Source: CAVVNP01 sp963800235 (lineage in GTDB: Bacteria > Actinomycetota > Acidimicrobiia > Acidimicrobiales > Iamiaceae). From it: a stretch of DNA of 64,000 nt. Within the stretch, counting starts at the first letter, position 1; every line of letters begins with the position of its first letter. Made by a program: the position numbers and the translations under genes. The stretch is from assembly GCA_963800235.1 (NCBI GenBank), contig CAWDAD010000001.1:496001-560000 (forward strand). The letters are read 5' to 3'. The notes beneath the pieces are model-generated. The model searched no databases. It was not told where the DNA came from and saw only the letters and a program-made list of their open reading frames with translations. Shown here one piece after another: positions 16,057 to 24,673 of the stretch.

Positions 16057-16833
16057 ATGGCCGCCGAGACCACGCCGAACCGCGCCGCCGCCGACCGGTC
16101 GCTCGTCGGGCGCCGGGTGCTCGTCACCGGCGCCTCGGCGGGCATCGGCGAGGCGGTCGCCCGGGCGGCGGCCGCCGCCGGGGCGCAGGTCGCGGTGCTG
16201 GCCCGGCGGGCCGAGCGGCTGGAGCCGCTGGCCGCCGAGATCGGGGGGCTGTCGGTTCCCGCCGACGTGGCCGACCACGCCGCCACCACCGCCGCGGTCG
16301 ATCGGGCCGCCGAGCAGTTCGGCGGGTTGGACGCCCTGGTCAACGCGGCGGGGGTCATGGCCGTCGGACCCCCGTCGTCGACCGACCCGGCGGCGTGGCG
16401 GGAGATGTTCGAGGTGAACGTGCTGGGGCTGCTGGCCGCCACCGTCGCCGCCGCCCCCCACCTGCGCCGCGCCGTGGGCGGCTCGGTGGTCAACGTCTCG
16501 TCGATGTCGGGCCGCCGGGTGCCCCGTGCCGGCAGCGGCGCCTACGCCGCCTCGAAGTTCGCCGTCCACGCCGCCTCCGAGGCCCTGCGCATGGACCTCC
16601 AGCACGACGGCGTCCGGGTCACCACCCTCTCACCGGGGTTCGTGGACACCGACCTGGCCGACTCGTGGGAGGACCGTGAGGCCGCCGCCGGGTGGAAGGA
16701 GGGGGCGCAGGCGGGGCTCGACCCGGCCCGGGTGGGCGACATCGTGGTCCACCTGCTGGCCCAGCCGCCGGAGGTGGCGGTGGTCGAGTACGCCGTGCTG
16801 GCCACCAACCAGCCGCCCGGCCCGCCCCGCTGA
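16057..16833 (+). CDS. Short-chain dehydrogenase/reductase (SDR)
   Basis: A 258-aa classical SDR. It shows the cofactor loop TGASAGIG near residue 27, basic residues ARRAE suggesting NADP preference, the NAAG structural motif, a catalytic Ser in VNVSSMSG and the Tyr/Lys pair in YAASK. Then comes LSPGFVDTDL, the usual C-terminal substrate-loop entry. Proteins with this pattern (YdfG-like) oxidise hydroxyacids or serine; the real substrate is unknown. ATG 16057 follows TACGGT by 6 bases. It is convergent with the GntR gene, 29 bases apart. Confidence 0.9.
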   Translation: MAAETTPNRAAADRSLVGRRVLVTGASAGIGEAVARAAAAAGAQVAVLARRAERLEPLAAEIGGLSVPADVADHAATTAAVDRAAEQFGGLDALVNAAGVMAVGPPSSTDPAAWREMFEVNVLGLLAATVAAAPHLRRAVGGSVVNVSSMSGRRVPRAGSGAYAASKFAVHAASEALRMDLQHDGVRVTTLSPGFVDTDLADSWEDREAAAGWKEGAQAGLDPARVGDIVVHLLAQPPEVAVVEYAVLATNQPPGPPR

Positions 16834-16862
16834 CCCGGCGTCCGGACGAACCGGCGGCCCGG

Positions 16863-17594
16863 CTACTCGACCAGGCGGAGCCCGCTCGGGGCGATGGAGG
16901 CCTCGACGCTCGGCAGGTCGACGGTGAAGGCGGTGCGGTGGCCGGGGAAGACGTACTCGCCGAGCAGCACCGGCCGTCCGTCGACGTCGGAGGTGACGCG
17001 CTCGCACGACAGCACCGGGGAGCCGACCGGGATGGCCAGCACCTCGGCGTCGGCCTCCGACGCGGCGTGGGACTCGATGGTCTGGACGGCCCCGCCGATC
17101 TCGACCGGCAGCAGCTCGTAGAACGAGCGCTCGGCGACGTCGCTCCGCGACAGCTCGGCGCCGAGGTCCTCGGGGCACCACACCGTGACCCGGGCGAAGG
17201 GCTCGCCGTCGGCCAGGTTGACCCGACGCACCCGCAGCACCGACGCCACGCCCAGGGCCCGCCGGACGCGGGCCGGCGCCTTCTGGAACCCGAAGTCGAG
17301 GATGCGCCGCTCGGAGCGGATGCCCGAGCCCTCGAGCTGGTCCTCGATGGTGTGCAGCCTGGCCAGCGACTGCCGCAGCGGATCCGCGGCCACGAACCAC
17401 CCGAACCCCTGGCGGGCGTCGACCAGGCCCTCGGCCCGCAGCACCTCGAGCGCCTTGCGGACGGTCACCCGGCTGGCGTCGAACTCGGTCGACAGCTCGG
17501 ACTCGCTGGGCAGGAGCCGCCCGGCGGCGTAGCGGCCGCCGTCGATCCGGACCCGGAGCTGCTCGGCGATCTCCCGGTAGCGGATGGTCCTCAC
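16863..17594 (-). CDS. GntR-family regulator with UTRA domain (HutC subfamily)
   Basis: A 243-aa repressor/activator. An N-terminal winged helix (residues 1-70, with LLPSESELSTEFDASRVTVRKALEVLRAEGLV) is the standard GntR DNA-binding signature. A UTRA ligand-binding domain follows (LRVRRVNLADGEPFARVTVWCPEDLG, FYELLPVEIGGAVQTIE). Ligands of this subfamily are small metabolites such as sugars or histidine-pathway acids. It is divergent from aconitase with 98 bases between starts; the intervening AT-rich stretch has direct CTTGT repeats that could be its operator, so control of aconitase (and itself) is a reasonable inference. GTG start at 17594. Confidence 0.88.
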   Translation of the reverse strand: MRTIRYREIAEQLRVRIDGGRYAAGRLLPSESELSTEFDASRVTVRKALEVLRAEGLVDARQGFGWFVAADPLRQSLARLHTIEDQLEGSGIRSERRILDFGFQKAPARVRRALGVASVLRVRRVNLADGEPFARVTVWCPEDLGAELSRSDVAERSFYELLPVEIGGAVQTIESHAASEADAEVLAIPVGSPVLSCERVTSDVDGRPVLLGEYVFPGHRTAFTVDLPSVEASIAPSGLRLVE

Positions 17595-17614
17595 TTGTCT
17601 TATGCTTGTATTGT
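17594..17614. promoter_or_regulatory. Putative GntR operator / aconitase promoter region
   Basis: An unusually AT-rich island in GC-rich DNA. CTTGTCT (17594-17600) and CTTGTAT (17605-17611) form a direct repeat with 11-base (one helical turn) spacing. TATGCT (17601-17606) and TATTGT (17609-17614) both fit the -10 consensus for the rightward aconitase gene. Binding by the divergent GntR protein is inference. Confidence 0.4.
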
Positions 17615-17692
17615 TTCACGGCCGGCGCAAGCCGGGTAGCTCCCGACCAGCCGCTGCACCCGATCAACCACCACGACCCGAGCGAGGCGACC

Positions 17693-19969
17693 ATGGCCGT
17701 CTCCGCGACGACCCCCATCGACCTGGTCGAAGGCGTGTACCAGCGGCTGCCCGACCGCGTCGCCACCGCCCGGCGGCGCCTCGACCAGCCGCTGAGCCTG
17801 ACCGAGAAGATCCTGGTCAACCACCTGCGCGACCCCGACGAGGGCGGCCTCGAGCGGGGGGTCTCCTACACCGACTTCGACCCCGACCGCATCGCCATGC
17901 AGGACGCCACCGCCCAGATGGCGCTGCTGCAGTTCATGACCGCCGGCCTCGACCGGGTCCAGGCGCCCACCACCGTCCACTGCGACCACCTGATCCAGGC
18001 CAAGGTCGGCGCGCTGAAGGACCTGGCGGTGGCCACCGACACCAACGCCGAGGTCTACGACTTCCTGTCCTCGGTCTCGAAGCGCTACGGCATCGGCTTC
18101 TGGGGCCCCGGCAGCGGCATCATCCACCAGGTCGTGCTCGAGCAGTACGCCTTCCCCGGCGGGATGATGATCGGCACCGACAGCCACACGCCCAACGCCG
18201 GCGGGCTCGGCATGGTGGCCATCGGCGTGGGCGGCGCCGACGCGGTCGACGTCATGACCGGCTACCCGTTCAACGTCCGGTTCCCGAAGCTCATCGGCGT
18301 GCACCTCACCGGTGAGCTGTCCGGCTGGGCCGCTCCCAAGGACGTCATCCTGAAGGTCGCCGAGATCCTCACCGTGAAGGGCGGCACCGGCGCCATCGTC
18401 GAGTACTTCGGCCCGGGCGCCCGCAGCATCTCGGCCACCGGCAAGGGCACGATCTGCAACATGGGCGCCGAGATCGGCGCCACCACCTCGCTGTTCGCCT
18501 ACGACGACGCCATGGCCGCCTACCTGCGGGCCACCGGCCGCGAGGCCATCGCCGACGCCGCCGACGGGGTGGCCGAGCACCTGCGGCCCGACGACGAGGT
18601 CTTCGACGACCTCGACCGCGTCTACGACCAGGTCATCGAGATCGACCTGTCCGAGCTCGAGCCCCTCATCAACGGGCCCCACTCCCCCGACTACGCCCAT
18701 CCGGTGTCGCGCGTCGGCGCCGACGCCGAGGAGAACGGCTGGCCGGTCGAGATCTCCGCCGCCCTCATCGGGTCGTGCACCAACTCGTCCTACGAGGACA
18801 TCACCCGGGCGGCGTCGATCGCCCGTCAGGCCACCGAGAAGGGGCTGAAGGCCCGGACCCGGCTGCTCGTCACCCCCGGTTCCGAGCAGGTCCGGGCCAC
18901 CATCGAGCGCGACGGCCTGCTCGACGACCTCGAGGCCATCGGCGGCGAGGTGCTGGCCAACGCCTGCGGCCCGTGCATCGGCCAGTGGTCCCGGCCGGAC
19001 ATGTCGCCCGACACGGTCAACACCATCGTCAACTCCTACAACCGCAACTTCCCGAAGCGGAACGACGGGTCGGCCAAGACCCTCAGCTTCGTCACCTCCC
19101 CCGACACCGTCATCGCCATGGCCCTGTCGGGACGGCTCGACTTCGACCCCCGCACCGACACCCTCACCACCGACGATGGCACCGAGGTGCGCCTCGACCC
19201 GCCGGTGGGCGAGACGCTGCCGGCCCAGGGCTACGACCCCGGCAGCCAGAACTTCCAGACGCCGCCGGAGGACGGCTCCGACGTCGAGGTGGTGGTGTCG
19301 CCCGACAGCGAGCGCCTGCAGCTGCTCACCCCGTTCGAGCCGTGGGACGGCAACGACTTCGTCGAGCTCCCGCTGCTGCTCAAGGCCCACGGCAAGTGCA
19401 CCACCGACCACATCTCGATGGCCGGTCCCTGGCTCAAGTACCGCGGTCACCTGGAGAACATCTCCGGCAACCTCTTCGCCGGGGTGGTCAACGCCTTCAC
19501 CGAGGCCGACGGCGAGGGCAAGGACCCCCTCGACGGCGAGACCAAGCCGTTCCCCGAGATCGCCAAGCACCTCGGCGAGGAGGGCGTCTCCTGGGTCGCG
19601 GTGGGCGACGAGAACTACGGCGAGGGCTCGTCCCGCGAGCACGCCGCCATGGAGCCTCGCTTCCGGGGCGCCAAGGCCATCGTCGTCCGCTCCTTCGCCC
19701 GCATCCACGAGACCAACCTGAAGAAGCAGGGCGTGCTGCCGCTGACCTTCGCCGATCCGGGCACCTACGACCAGATCGAGGAGGACGACAAGCTGTCGTT
19801 CCTCGGCCTCGACGAGCTGGCCCCCGACAAGCCCGTCCACGGCGAGATCGTCAAGCCCGACGGCACCACCATCGGCTTCGAGACGACCCACACCCTGAAC
19901 GACGAGCAGATCGACTGGTTCAAGGCGGGCAGCGCCCTGAACATCATCCGGGCCCGCGCTGGCTCCTGA
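17693..19969 (+). CDS. acn: Aconitate hydratase, mitochondrial-type
   Basis: A 758-aa aconitase that isomerises citrate to isocitrate through cis-aconitate in the TCA cycle. [4Fe-4S] ligands are Cys362 (GSCTNSS), Cys425 and Cys428 (NACGPCIG). Substrate-binding regions GTDSHTPNAGGLG and NYGEGSSREHAA are intact. Length and sequence style (start of family at LTEKILVNHLRD, C-terminal LNIIRARAG) match the mitochondrial/ACO2 group of ~750-780 aa, not the ~900-aa AcnA/IRP form usual in actinobacteria. The ATG at 17693 fits the family N-terminus; an upstream in-frame extension has no homology. A divergent GntR gene may regulate it. The OafA-like gene follows after 30 bases from its own promoter. Confidence 0.95.
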   Translation: MAVSATTPIDLVEGVYQRLPDRVATARRRLDQPLSLTEKILVNHLRDPDEGGLERGVSYTDFDPDRIAMQDATAQMALLQFMTAGLDRVQAPTTVHCDHLIQAKVGALKDLAVATDTNAEVYDFLSSVSKRYGIGFWGPGSGIIHQVVLEQYAFPGGMMIGTDSHTPNAGGLGMVAIGVGGADAVDVMTGYPFNVRFPKLIGVHLTGELSGWAAPKDVILKVAEILTVKGGTGAIVEYFGPGARSISATGKGTICNMGAEIGATTSLFAYDDAMAAYLRATGREAIADAADGVAEHLRPDDEVFDDLDRVYDQVIEIDLSELEPLINGPHSPDYAHPVSRVGADAEENGWPVEISAALIGSCTNSSYEDITRAASIARQATEKGLKARTRLLVTPGSEQVRATIERDGLLDDLEAIGGEVLANACGPCIGQWSRPDMSPDTVNTIVNSYNRNFPKRNDGSAKTLSFVTSPDTVIAMALSGRLDFDPRTDTLTTDDGTEVRLDPPVGETLPAQGYDPGSQNFQTPPEDGSDVEVVVSPDSERLQLLTPFEPWDGNDFVELPLLLKAHGKCTTDHISMAGPWLKYRGHLENISGNLFAGVVNAFTEADGEGKDPLDGETKPFPEIAKHLGEEGVSWVAVGDENYGEGSSREHAAMEPRFRGAKAIVVRSFARIHETNLKKQGVLPLTFADPGTYDQIEEDDKLSFLGLDELAPDKPVHGEIVKPDGTTIGFETTHTLNDEQIDWFKAGSALNIIRARAGS

Positions 19970-19986
19970 GGTCCGACACCCGCCTC

Positions 19987-19992
19987 TAACGT
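19987..19992 (+). promoter_or_regulatory. Leaderless -10 element TAACGT for the acyltransferase
   Basis: TAACGT ends 7 bases before the GTG at 20000. Confidence 0.55.
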
Positions 19993-19999
19993 CGGCGCG

Positions 20000-21949
20000 G
20001 TGGGGACCGTCGAGGCCGACGCGACGCGCGCCGAGGCCGGCGACGAGACCGACGCGCCTGTGCCCACCGCACCTCGGCTGGTGCACCGGCCGGCCCTCGA
20101 CGGGCTGCGGGGCATGGCCCTGCTGGTGGTGCTGCTGTACCACGGCGAGGTCCTGCCCGGCGGGTTCCTGGCCCTCGACCTGTTCTTCACCCTCTCCGGC
20201 TACCTGATCACCTCCCTGCTGCTCGAGGAGCGGCGGCGGTCGGGCCGCACCTCGCTCCCCCGGTTCTGGGGTCGGCGGGCCCGGCGGCTGTTCCCGGCCC
20301 TGCTGGTCTTCATCGCCGGCATGGGGGTCTTCGCCCGCTTCTTCGCCACCGCCTTCGAGCGCGCCCAGATCCGCGCCGACGGCCTCGCCACCCTCTTCTA
20401 CGTCGCCAACTGGCACGCCGTGCTGACCGGCCAGGACTACTGGCGCAGCGCGCTGTCGCCCTCGCCCTTCCAGCACGCGTGGAGCCTGGCCGTCGAGGAG
20501 CAGTTCTACGTCCTCTGGCCGCTGATCGTGGTCGGGGTGCTGGCCCTGCGGCCGTCGTTGAAGGCGCTCTGGCGAGCGACGGTGACGCTGACGCTGGCCT
20601 CGGCTGTCTGGTCGGTGGTGCTGCACGCCCTCGGCGCGTCCGACATCCGGATCTACCAGGGCACCGACACCCGGGCGGTGGCGATCCTGGTCGGCTGCGC
20701 GCTCGCCGTCGCCGAGCGACGCGACCTGCTGCCCCGCACCGCGTCCGGGCGGCGGGCGGTCGAGCTGGCCGCCGGCGCGGTGCTGGCCCTCGACGTGGTG
20801 GCCTGGGCCACCGTCCAGGGCGAGGACCCGAACCTGTACCGCGGCCTGCTGCCGCTGAGCGGGCTGGCCGGCGTCCTGGTGGTGGCCGCCGCCGCCCGCC
20901 GGGCGCCCGGGCCGGTGGGACGGGCGCTGACCTTCCCGCCCTTCGTGAAGCTGGGGCTGATCAGCTACGGGGCCTACCTGTGGCACTGGCCGCTGTACCT
21001 GGTCCTCACCCCCGAGCGCACCGGTCTCGACGGGGTGGTCCTGCTCGCCGTCCGGCTGGCCGCCACCGTGGTCGCCGGCACCCTCTCGTACCGGCTGGTC
21101 GAGCAGCCGATCCGGCGAGGCGCCTTCCCCCGGACGATCGGCCCCGTGGCGGTCGGGGCCACCGCCCTGGCGCTGCTGGTGCTGCTCACCACGACCTACG
21201 ACGCCCGCTCGGCGGGGGCCAGCTTCGACAAGCAGCAGCCCAACGAGGACCGCTACGCCCTCGCCTCGAACCCCGCCGCCCCGAAGCTGATGATCACCGG
21301 CGACTCGGCCAGCCGGTCGCTCGGCTACTACGTCACCCCGATCCGCGACCGCTTCGACGTGTCGGTGGTGGTGCGGGGCGTGGCCAACTGCCAGCCGCTG
21401 TTCGGCACCGCCCCCACCCGCACGGTCGCCCACACGCCGGACGACACCACCAAGCCGTGCACCGAGCGGTGGGCCGACGACGTCCGCCGCTTCGACCCCG
21501 ACGTGGTGCTCGTGCTGTTCGGGGCCATGCCCCTCGACGAGATGCAGATCGACGGGCGGTGGGTCCACGCCTGCGACCCGACCTTCGACCGCGCCCTGGT
21601 CGACATCACCCGGGAGCGGGCACGGACGCTCACCTCACGGGGCGCCACCGTCGTGTGGTCGCTGACCCCGTGGAACGACCTGCACAACCAGCCCCGTCAG
21701 CTCCAGGTCGATCGGGTCCGCTGCGCCAACGCCGACTACCGCACCGCCCTCCGCGGGCTGCCCCACGTGGTGCTGTTCGACCTGGACCCGCTGCTCTGCC
21801 CGACCGGGCCGCCCTGCCCCACCTACTTCCCCGGGACGACCATCAACATCCGGCCCGACGGGCTGCACTTCTTCGACTACGACGGGCCCATCGTGGCCAA
21901 CTGGACCGTGCCCCGGGTCCTGGCCGCCGCCCGGGGCGCGCCGGGCTGA
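20000..21949 (+). CDS. OafA/YrhL-type membrane acyltransferase with SGNH domain
   Basis: A 649-aa two-domain protein. Residues ~35-400 are an acyltransferase-3 domain with about 10 membrane helices (RPALDGLRGMALLVVLLYH, FFTLSGYLITSLLL, SLAVEEQFYVLWP), which passes acetyl groups across the membrane. After a last TM near residue 400 comes an extracytoplasmic SGNH/GDSL-like domain with Gly-Asp435-Ser436 (GDSAS) and Asp620-x2-His623 (DGLH), the expected nucleophile and Asp-His pair. Such fusions O-acetylate cell-surface polysaccharide, peptidoglycan or secreted glycosides. GTG 20000 follows TAACGT by 7 bases. Confidence 0.9.
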   Translation: MGTVEADATRAEAGDETDAPVPTAPRLVHRPALDGLRGMALLVVLLYHGEVLPGGFLALDLFFTLSGYLITSLLLEERRRSGRTSLPRFWGRRARRLFPALLVFIAGMGVFARFFATAFERAQIRADGLATLFYVANWHAVLTGQDYWRSALSPSPFQHAWSLAVEEQFYVLWPLIVVGVLALRPSLKALWRATVTLTLASAVWSVVLHALGASDIRIYQGTDTRAVAILVGCALAVAERRDLLPRTASGRRAVELAAGAVLALDVVAWATVQGEDPNLYRGLLPLSGLAGVLVVAAAARRAPGPVGRALTFPPFVKLGLISYGAYLWHWPLYLVLTPERTGLDGVVLLAVRLAATVVAGTLSYRLVEQPIRRGAFPRTIGPVAVGATALALLVLLTTTYDARSAGASFDKQQPNEDRYALASNPAAPKLMITGDSASRSLGYYVTPIRDRFDVSVVVRGVANCQPLFGTAPTRTVAHTPDDTTKPCTERWADDVRRFDPDVVLVLFGAMPLDEMQIDGRWVHACDPTFDRALVDITRERARTLTSRGATVVWSLTPWNDLHNQPRQLQVDRVRCANADYRTALRGLPHVVLFDLDPLLCPTGPPCPTYFPGTTINIRPDGLHFFDYDGPIVANWTVPRVLAAARGAPG

Positions 21950-21978
21950 CGGCCCGGCGACGGTCGCGGGGACGACGG

Positions 21979-23400
21979 TCAGTCCGAACCGGGGCGGCGG
22001 GCGCGCTCGTCGGTGCCGTCGTCGGCGTGGCCCGGCGGCAGGGTCGCCGCCAGCTCCTCGGGCGTCGGCGTGCGCCGCACCTTGGCCTCGGCCGGCAGCA
22101 GGTCGACGATGGCCGCCATGATCCGACGGGTGTCGGCGTCGGCCGAGCGGTACTTGAGCGGCACCGGCCGGCCCACCCGGATGCGCACCCGGGGCGGGTT
22201 GGCCACCGCCAGGACGTTCGGCACGCGGGCGTTGCGGGGCCACACCCGTTCGGTGCCCCACAGCCCGATGGGGATCACCGGCGCCCTGGTCATGGCCGCC
22301 AGGCGGGCCGCGCCCCAGCGTCCCTTCAGCTCGGGATCGAAGAACGCCGCACCGCGCGGGATGGTGCCCTGCGGCATGATCGCCACCAGCTCGCCGGCCT
22401 CGAGGGCCTCGGCCGCCGCCCGCAGCGGCTCGGCGGAGCCGGTGCCCCGGTCGACCCTGATGCCCCCGAAGGCCGCCGCCATCTGGCCGACGACCGGGGC
22501 GTCGAACACCTCCTTCTTCCCGAGGAAGCGCACCGGGCGGTGGGCCTGGGAGATGGCCATGCCCATGGCGAGGGGGTCGAAGTAGCTGCGGTGGTTGCCG
22601 ACGAGGATGCCGGGACCCTCCGACGGGATGCGGTCCGTGCCGGCGATGTCGAAGCGGACGAAGGGCACCAGCTCGGGCCGGGCGAAGGCCTGGGCGACCT
22701 GCTGCGGCTCGACCCCGGCGACCTTGGGCACGCCGGCGGGCACGTCGAGGAACTGCGACGGCCAGCGGCGGGCCACCGCCACCAGGCGCAGGCGCGGGTC
22801 GGGGTTCACCGCCACCGCGTGCCCCACCGCCGAGAGCAGGGGCAGGTCGTAGATGCTGTCGGAGTAGGCCCAGCTGTCGGCGACGGACACCCCGTGGGCG
22901 GCGGCCCAGTCGCGCACCGCCGAGAGCTTGCCGCCGCCCCACACGAAGTGGCCGGCGATGGTGCCGTCGTAGGCCCCGTCGCGCTCGCCGTAGCGGGTGG
23001 CGATGACGTCGTCGAGCCCGAGCCGCTCGGCCAGCGGCTGGACGAGGTCGAACGGCGAGGTGGTGGCCATCACCACCCGGCGACCGGCGGCCCGGTGCTC
23101 GTCGAGCAGCGTGCGGGCGAAGGGCTGGACCTGCTCGTCGAGCCGCTCGGCGGCGGACCGGCCGGCCCGCTGCACCGTCGCCCGGTCCCAGCCGGCCGCC
23201 ATGCGGGCGGCCTGGCGGGTGAGCAGCATGCTCGGCAGGGTCTCGCCCACCACGTCGAAGAGCCGGAAGAGCAGGCCCTCGCCGGGGATCGAGCGGTCCG
23301 GGAGCACCCCCACGCTGCGCAGCGCCTCGGAGAGCACGGGGCCACTGGCGCCGCGGAGCAGCGTGCGGTCGAGGTCGAAGAAGGCGGCGGCGGAGGCCAT
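21979..23400 (-). CDS. HAD-IB phosphatase fused to PlsC-type acyltransferase
   Basis: A 473-aa bifunctional protein. Residues 1-215 are a HAD-IB phosphatase (FFDLDRTLL with the Asp-x-Asp nucleophile pair, MATTSPFDLVQPLAERLG, and YSDSIYDLPLL for the Mg site), like SerB/CicA relatives. Residues ~250-440 form a 1-acylglycerol-3-phosphate acyltransferase (NHRSYFDP with HX4D; IMPQGTIPRG as block III). Such fusions occur in actinobacteria and would process phospholipid intermediates such as lysophosphatidate; the exact reactions are inferred. ATG 23400 is preceded by TACAAC at 7 bases. It is the second PlsC-type protein in the window. It converges with the OafA-like gene, 29 bases away. Confidence 0.9.
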   Translation of the reverse strand: MASAAAFFDLDRTLLRGASGPVLSEALRSVGVLPDRSIPGEGLLFRLFDVVGETLPSMLLTRQAARMAAGWDRATVQRAGRSAAERLDEQVQPFARTLLDEHRAAGRRVVMATTSPFDLVQPLAERLGLDDVIATRYGERDGAYDGTIAGHFVWGGGKLSAVRDWAAAHGVSVADSWAYSDSIYDLPLLSAVGHAVAVNPDPRLRLVAVARRWPSQFLDVPAGVPKVAGVEPQQVAQAFARPELVPFVRFDIAGTDRIPSEGPGILVGNHRSYFDPLAMGMAISQAHRPVRFLGKKEVFDAPVVGQMAAAFGGIRVDRGTGSAEPLRAAAEALEAGELVAIMPQGTIPRGAAFFDPELKGRWGAARLAAMTRAPVIPIGLWGTERVWPRNARVPNVLAVANPPRVRIRVGRPVPLKYRSADADTRRIMAAIVDLLPAEAKVRRTPTPEELAATLPPGHADDGTDERARRPGSD

Positions 23401-23407
23401 GGGCCCC

Positions 23408-23413
23408 GTTGTA
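23408..23413 (-). promoter_or_regulatory. Candidate leaderless -10 TACAAC for the HAD-acyltransferase
   Basis: Minus-strand TACAAC ends 7 bases before the ATG at 23400. The last base departs from TANNNT, so it is weaker than the others. Confidence 0.35.
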
Positions 23414-23454
23414 GCCGCGCTGGCCGGGGCGCACCACGGGGCCCGCGAGCGATT

Positions 23455-23500
23455 CCGCAGGGGGGACCGGCCAAGGGGAAGACCGGCCCCCTCCCTGCGG
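23455..23500. repeat. Long GC-rich inverted repeat in intergenic region
   Basis: CCGCAGGG (23455-23462) pairs perfectly with CCCTGCGG (23493-23500), and the interior holds further partial pairing around GGCC. It lies in the 246-base region between the divergent HAD-acyltransferase and LysR genes, so it is not a simple terminator for either. It may be an operator or a structured leader element; no gene is seen in this region. Confidence 0.35.
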
Positions 23501-23618
23501 CGGTTCGGGCTGAGCCCGTCACCAGGCGTTGGAGGACCGGCGGGGGAACCGGCTGCACCCTCACGCAACGCTCGTGACCTCGACGATACGGACGGCGCTC
23601 CCATCAGTCCAACAGTTT

Positions 23619-23631
23619 CAGGTGATACCTG
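23619..23631 (+). promoter_or_regulatory. Candidate LysR operator
   Basis: Perfect inverted repeat CAGGT-GAT-ACCTG ends 15 bases before the LysR ATG at 23647, in a local AT-rich patch. The position suits autoregulation. The binding protein is inferred. Confidence 0.35.
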
Positions 23632-23646
23632 CCATCATCTCTGCAG

Positions 23647-24609
23647 ATGGATCTGCGCCAGCTCGACGCCCTCACCGCGGTGGCCGACCACCGCAGCTTC
23701 ACCGCCGCCGCCGCCGCCCTGCGCACGGTCCAGTCGAACGTCTCGACCCACGTGGCCCGGCTCGAGCGCGAGCTCGACGAGGTGCTGGTCGACCGGGCCA
23801 CCGGCCTGCTGACCCCGGCCGGCGAGCTGGTGGTGGCGCGCCACCGCCGCATCCAGCGCGAGCTCGAGGCCATCACCGCCGACGTGGCCGCCGCCCGCGG
23901 CGAGCTGTCGGGCACCGTCCGCCTCGGCGTCATCGGGACCGTCGCCCGCTGGCTGGTGCCCCCGCTGCTCGAGCGGCTGGGGACGGACCTGCCTCGCGTG
24001 CAGGTCGTGGTCGTCGACGCCTCGACCACCTCGCTCCTGCCGCAGCTGGTGGCGGGGCGCCTCGACCTGGCGGTGGTGAACCTGCCCGTCGAGCACCCCG
24101 ACCTCCGGGCCGAACCGCTGCTCGTCGAGGACCACGTCCTCGTCGTCCCGGTCGACCACCCCCTGGCCGAGCACCCGAGCACGACCCTGGTCGAGCTGGC
24201 CCGCCACCCGCTCCTGCTCGAACCGGCCGGCACCGGCTTCCGCGACGACCTCGACGCCGACGCCGCCCGGGCCGGCACCCGGCTGCAGGCGGCGGCGGAG
24301 ATCGACGGGGTGCTGCTCGTCGCCAGCCTCGCCTTCCTCGGCCAGGCGCCGGCGGTGCTCCCGAGCACCGCGGTGCCCGACCCACCCGACGACCGGGACG
24401 ACGGCGGCGGGGACGGGCTCGACGGCGGGTCGGCGCGGTGGCGGCGCGTGCAGGTGGAGGGGTTCCGTCCCCGCCGGGTTGGCCTGGCCGTCTCGACCCG
24501 CAGCCAGCTCGCCGCACCGGCGGTCGCGGTGCAGGAGGCCCTGGTCGAGGTGGTCCGCGACGCCGCCCCGCACGGCTCGGGTGTCCGACTGGCGCCCGGT
24601 ACGATCTGA
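23647..24609 (+). CDS. LysR-family transcriptional regulator
   Basis: A 320-aa LTTR. The N-terminal helix-turn-helix (MDLRQLDALTAVADHRSFTAAAAALRTVQSNVSTHVARLE) is a textbook LysR signature. Residues ~90-300 are the periplasmic-binding-like effector domain (GTVRLGVIGTVARWLVPPLL, LDLAVVNLPV). An acidic, Gly-rich insertion around residues 245-265 is unusual. Unlike most LysR genes it is not divergent to its likely target: citrate synthase starts 64 bases downstream on the same strand, and the promoter hexamer for citrate synthase overlaps the last LysR codons. Control of citrate synthase is therefore possible but unproven. Confidence 0.88.
   Translation: MDLRQLDALTAVADHRSFTAAAAALRTVQSNVSTHVARLERELDEVLVDRATGLLTPAGELVVARHRRIQRELEAITADVAAARGELSGTVRLGVIGTVARWLVPPLLERLGTDLPRVQVVVVDASTTSLLPQLVAGRLDLAVVNLPVEHPDLRAEPLLVEDHVLVVPVDHPLAEHPSTTLVELARHPLLLEPAGTGFRDDLDADAARAGTRLQAAAEIDGVLLVASLAFLGQAPAVLPSTAVPDPPDDRDDGGGDGLDGGSARWRRVQVEGFRPRRVGLAVSTRSQLAAPAVAVQEALVEVVRDAAPHGSGVRLAPGTI
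24600..24605 (+). promoter_or_regulatory. -10 element TACGAT for citrate synthase
   Basis: TACGAT overlaps the last codons of the LysR gene and would give a leader of about 60 bases before the GTG at 24674, containing a purine-rich (GAGAGAGAG) ribosome site. Confidence 0.4.
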
Positions 24610-24673
24610 CCGGCGGGACGCTCCGACGCTGGAGCGGTGGTCAGACGACGAGCGAGAGAGAGCTGAGACGCCA

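Noticed and set aside
17600..21568. A 1322-codon open frame on the minus strand opposite aconitase and the OafA-like gene
   Set aside because: The product is a monotonous Val/Gly/Asp/His/Gln-rich sequence, as expected from a frame opposite GC-rich codons. The + strand has recognised proteins covering the whole span.
23455..23500. A riboswitch in the HAD-acyltransferase / LysR intergenic region
   Set aside because: Only a GC-rich hairpin is visible; no known riboswitch core was recognised and it lies between divergent starts.
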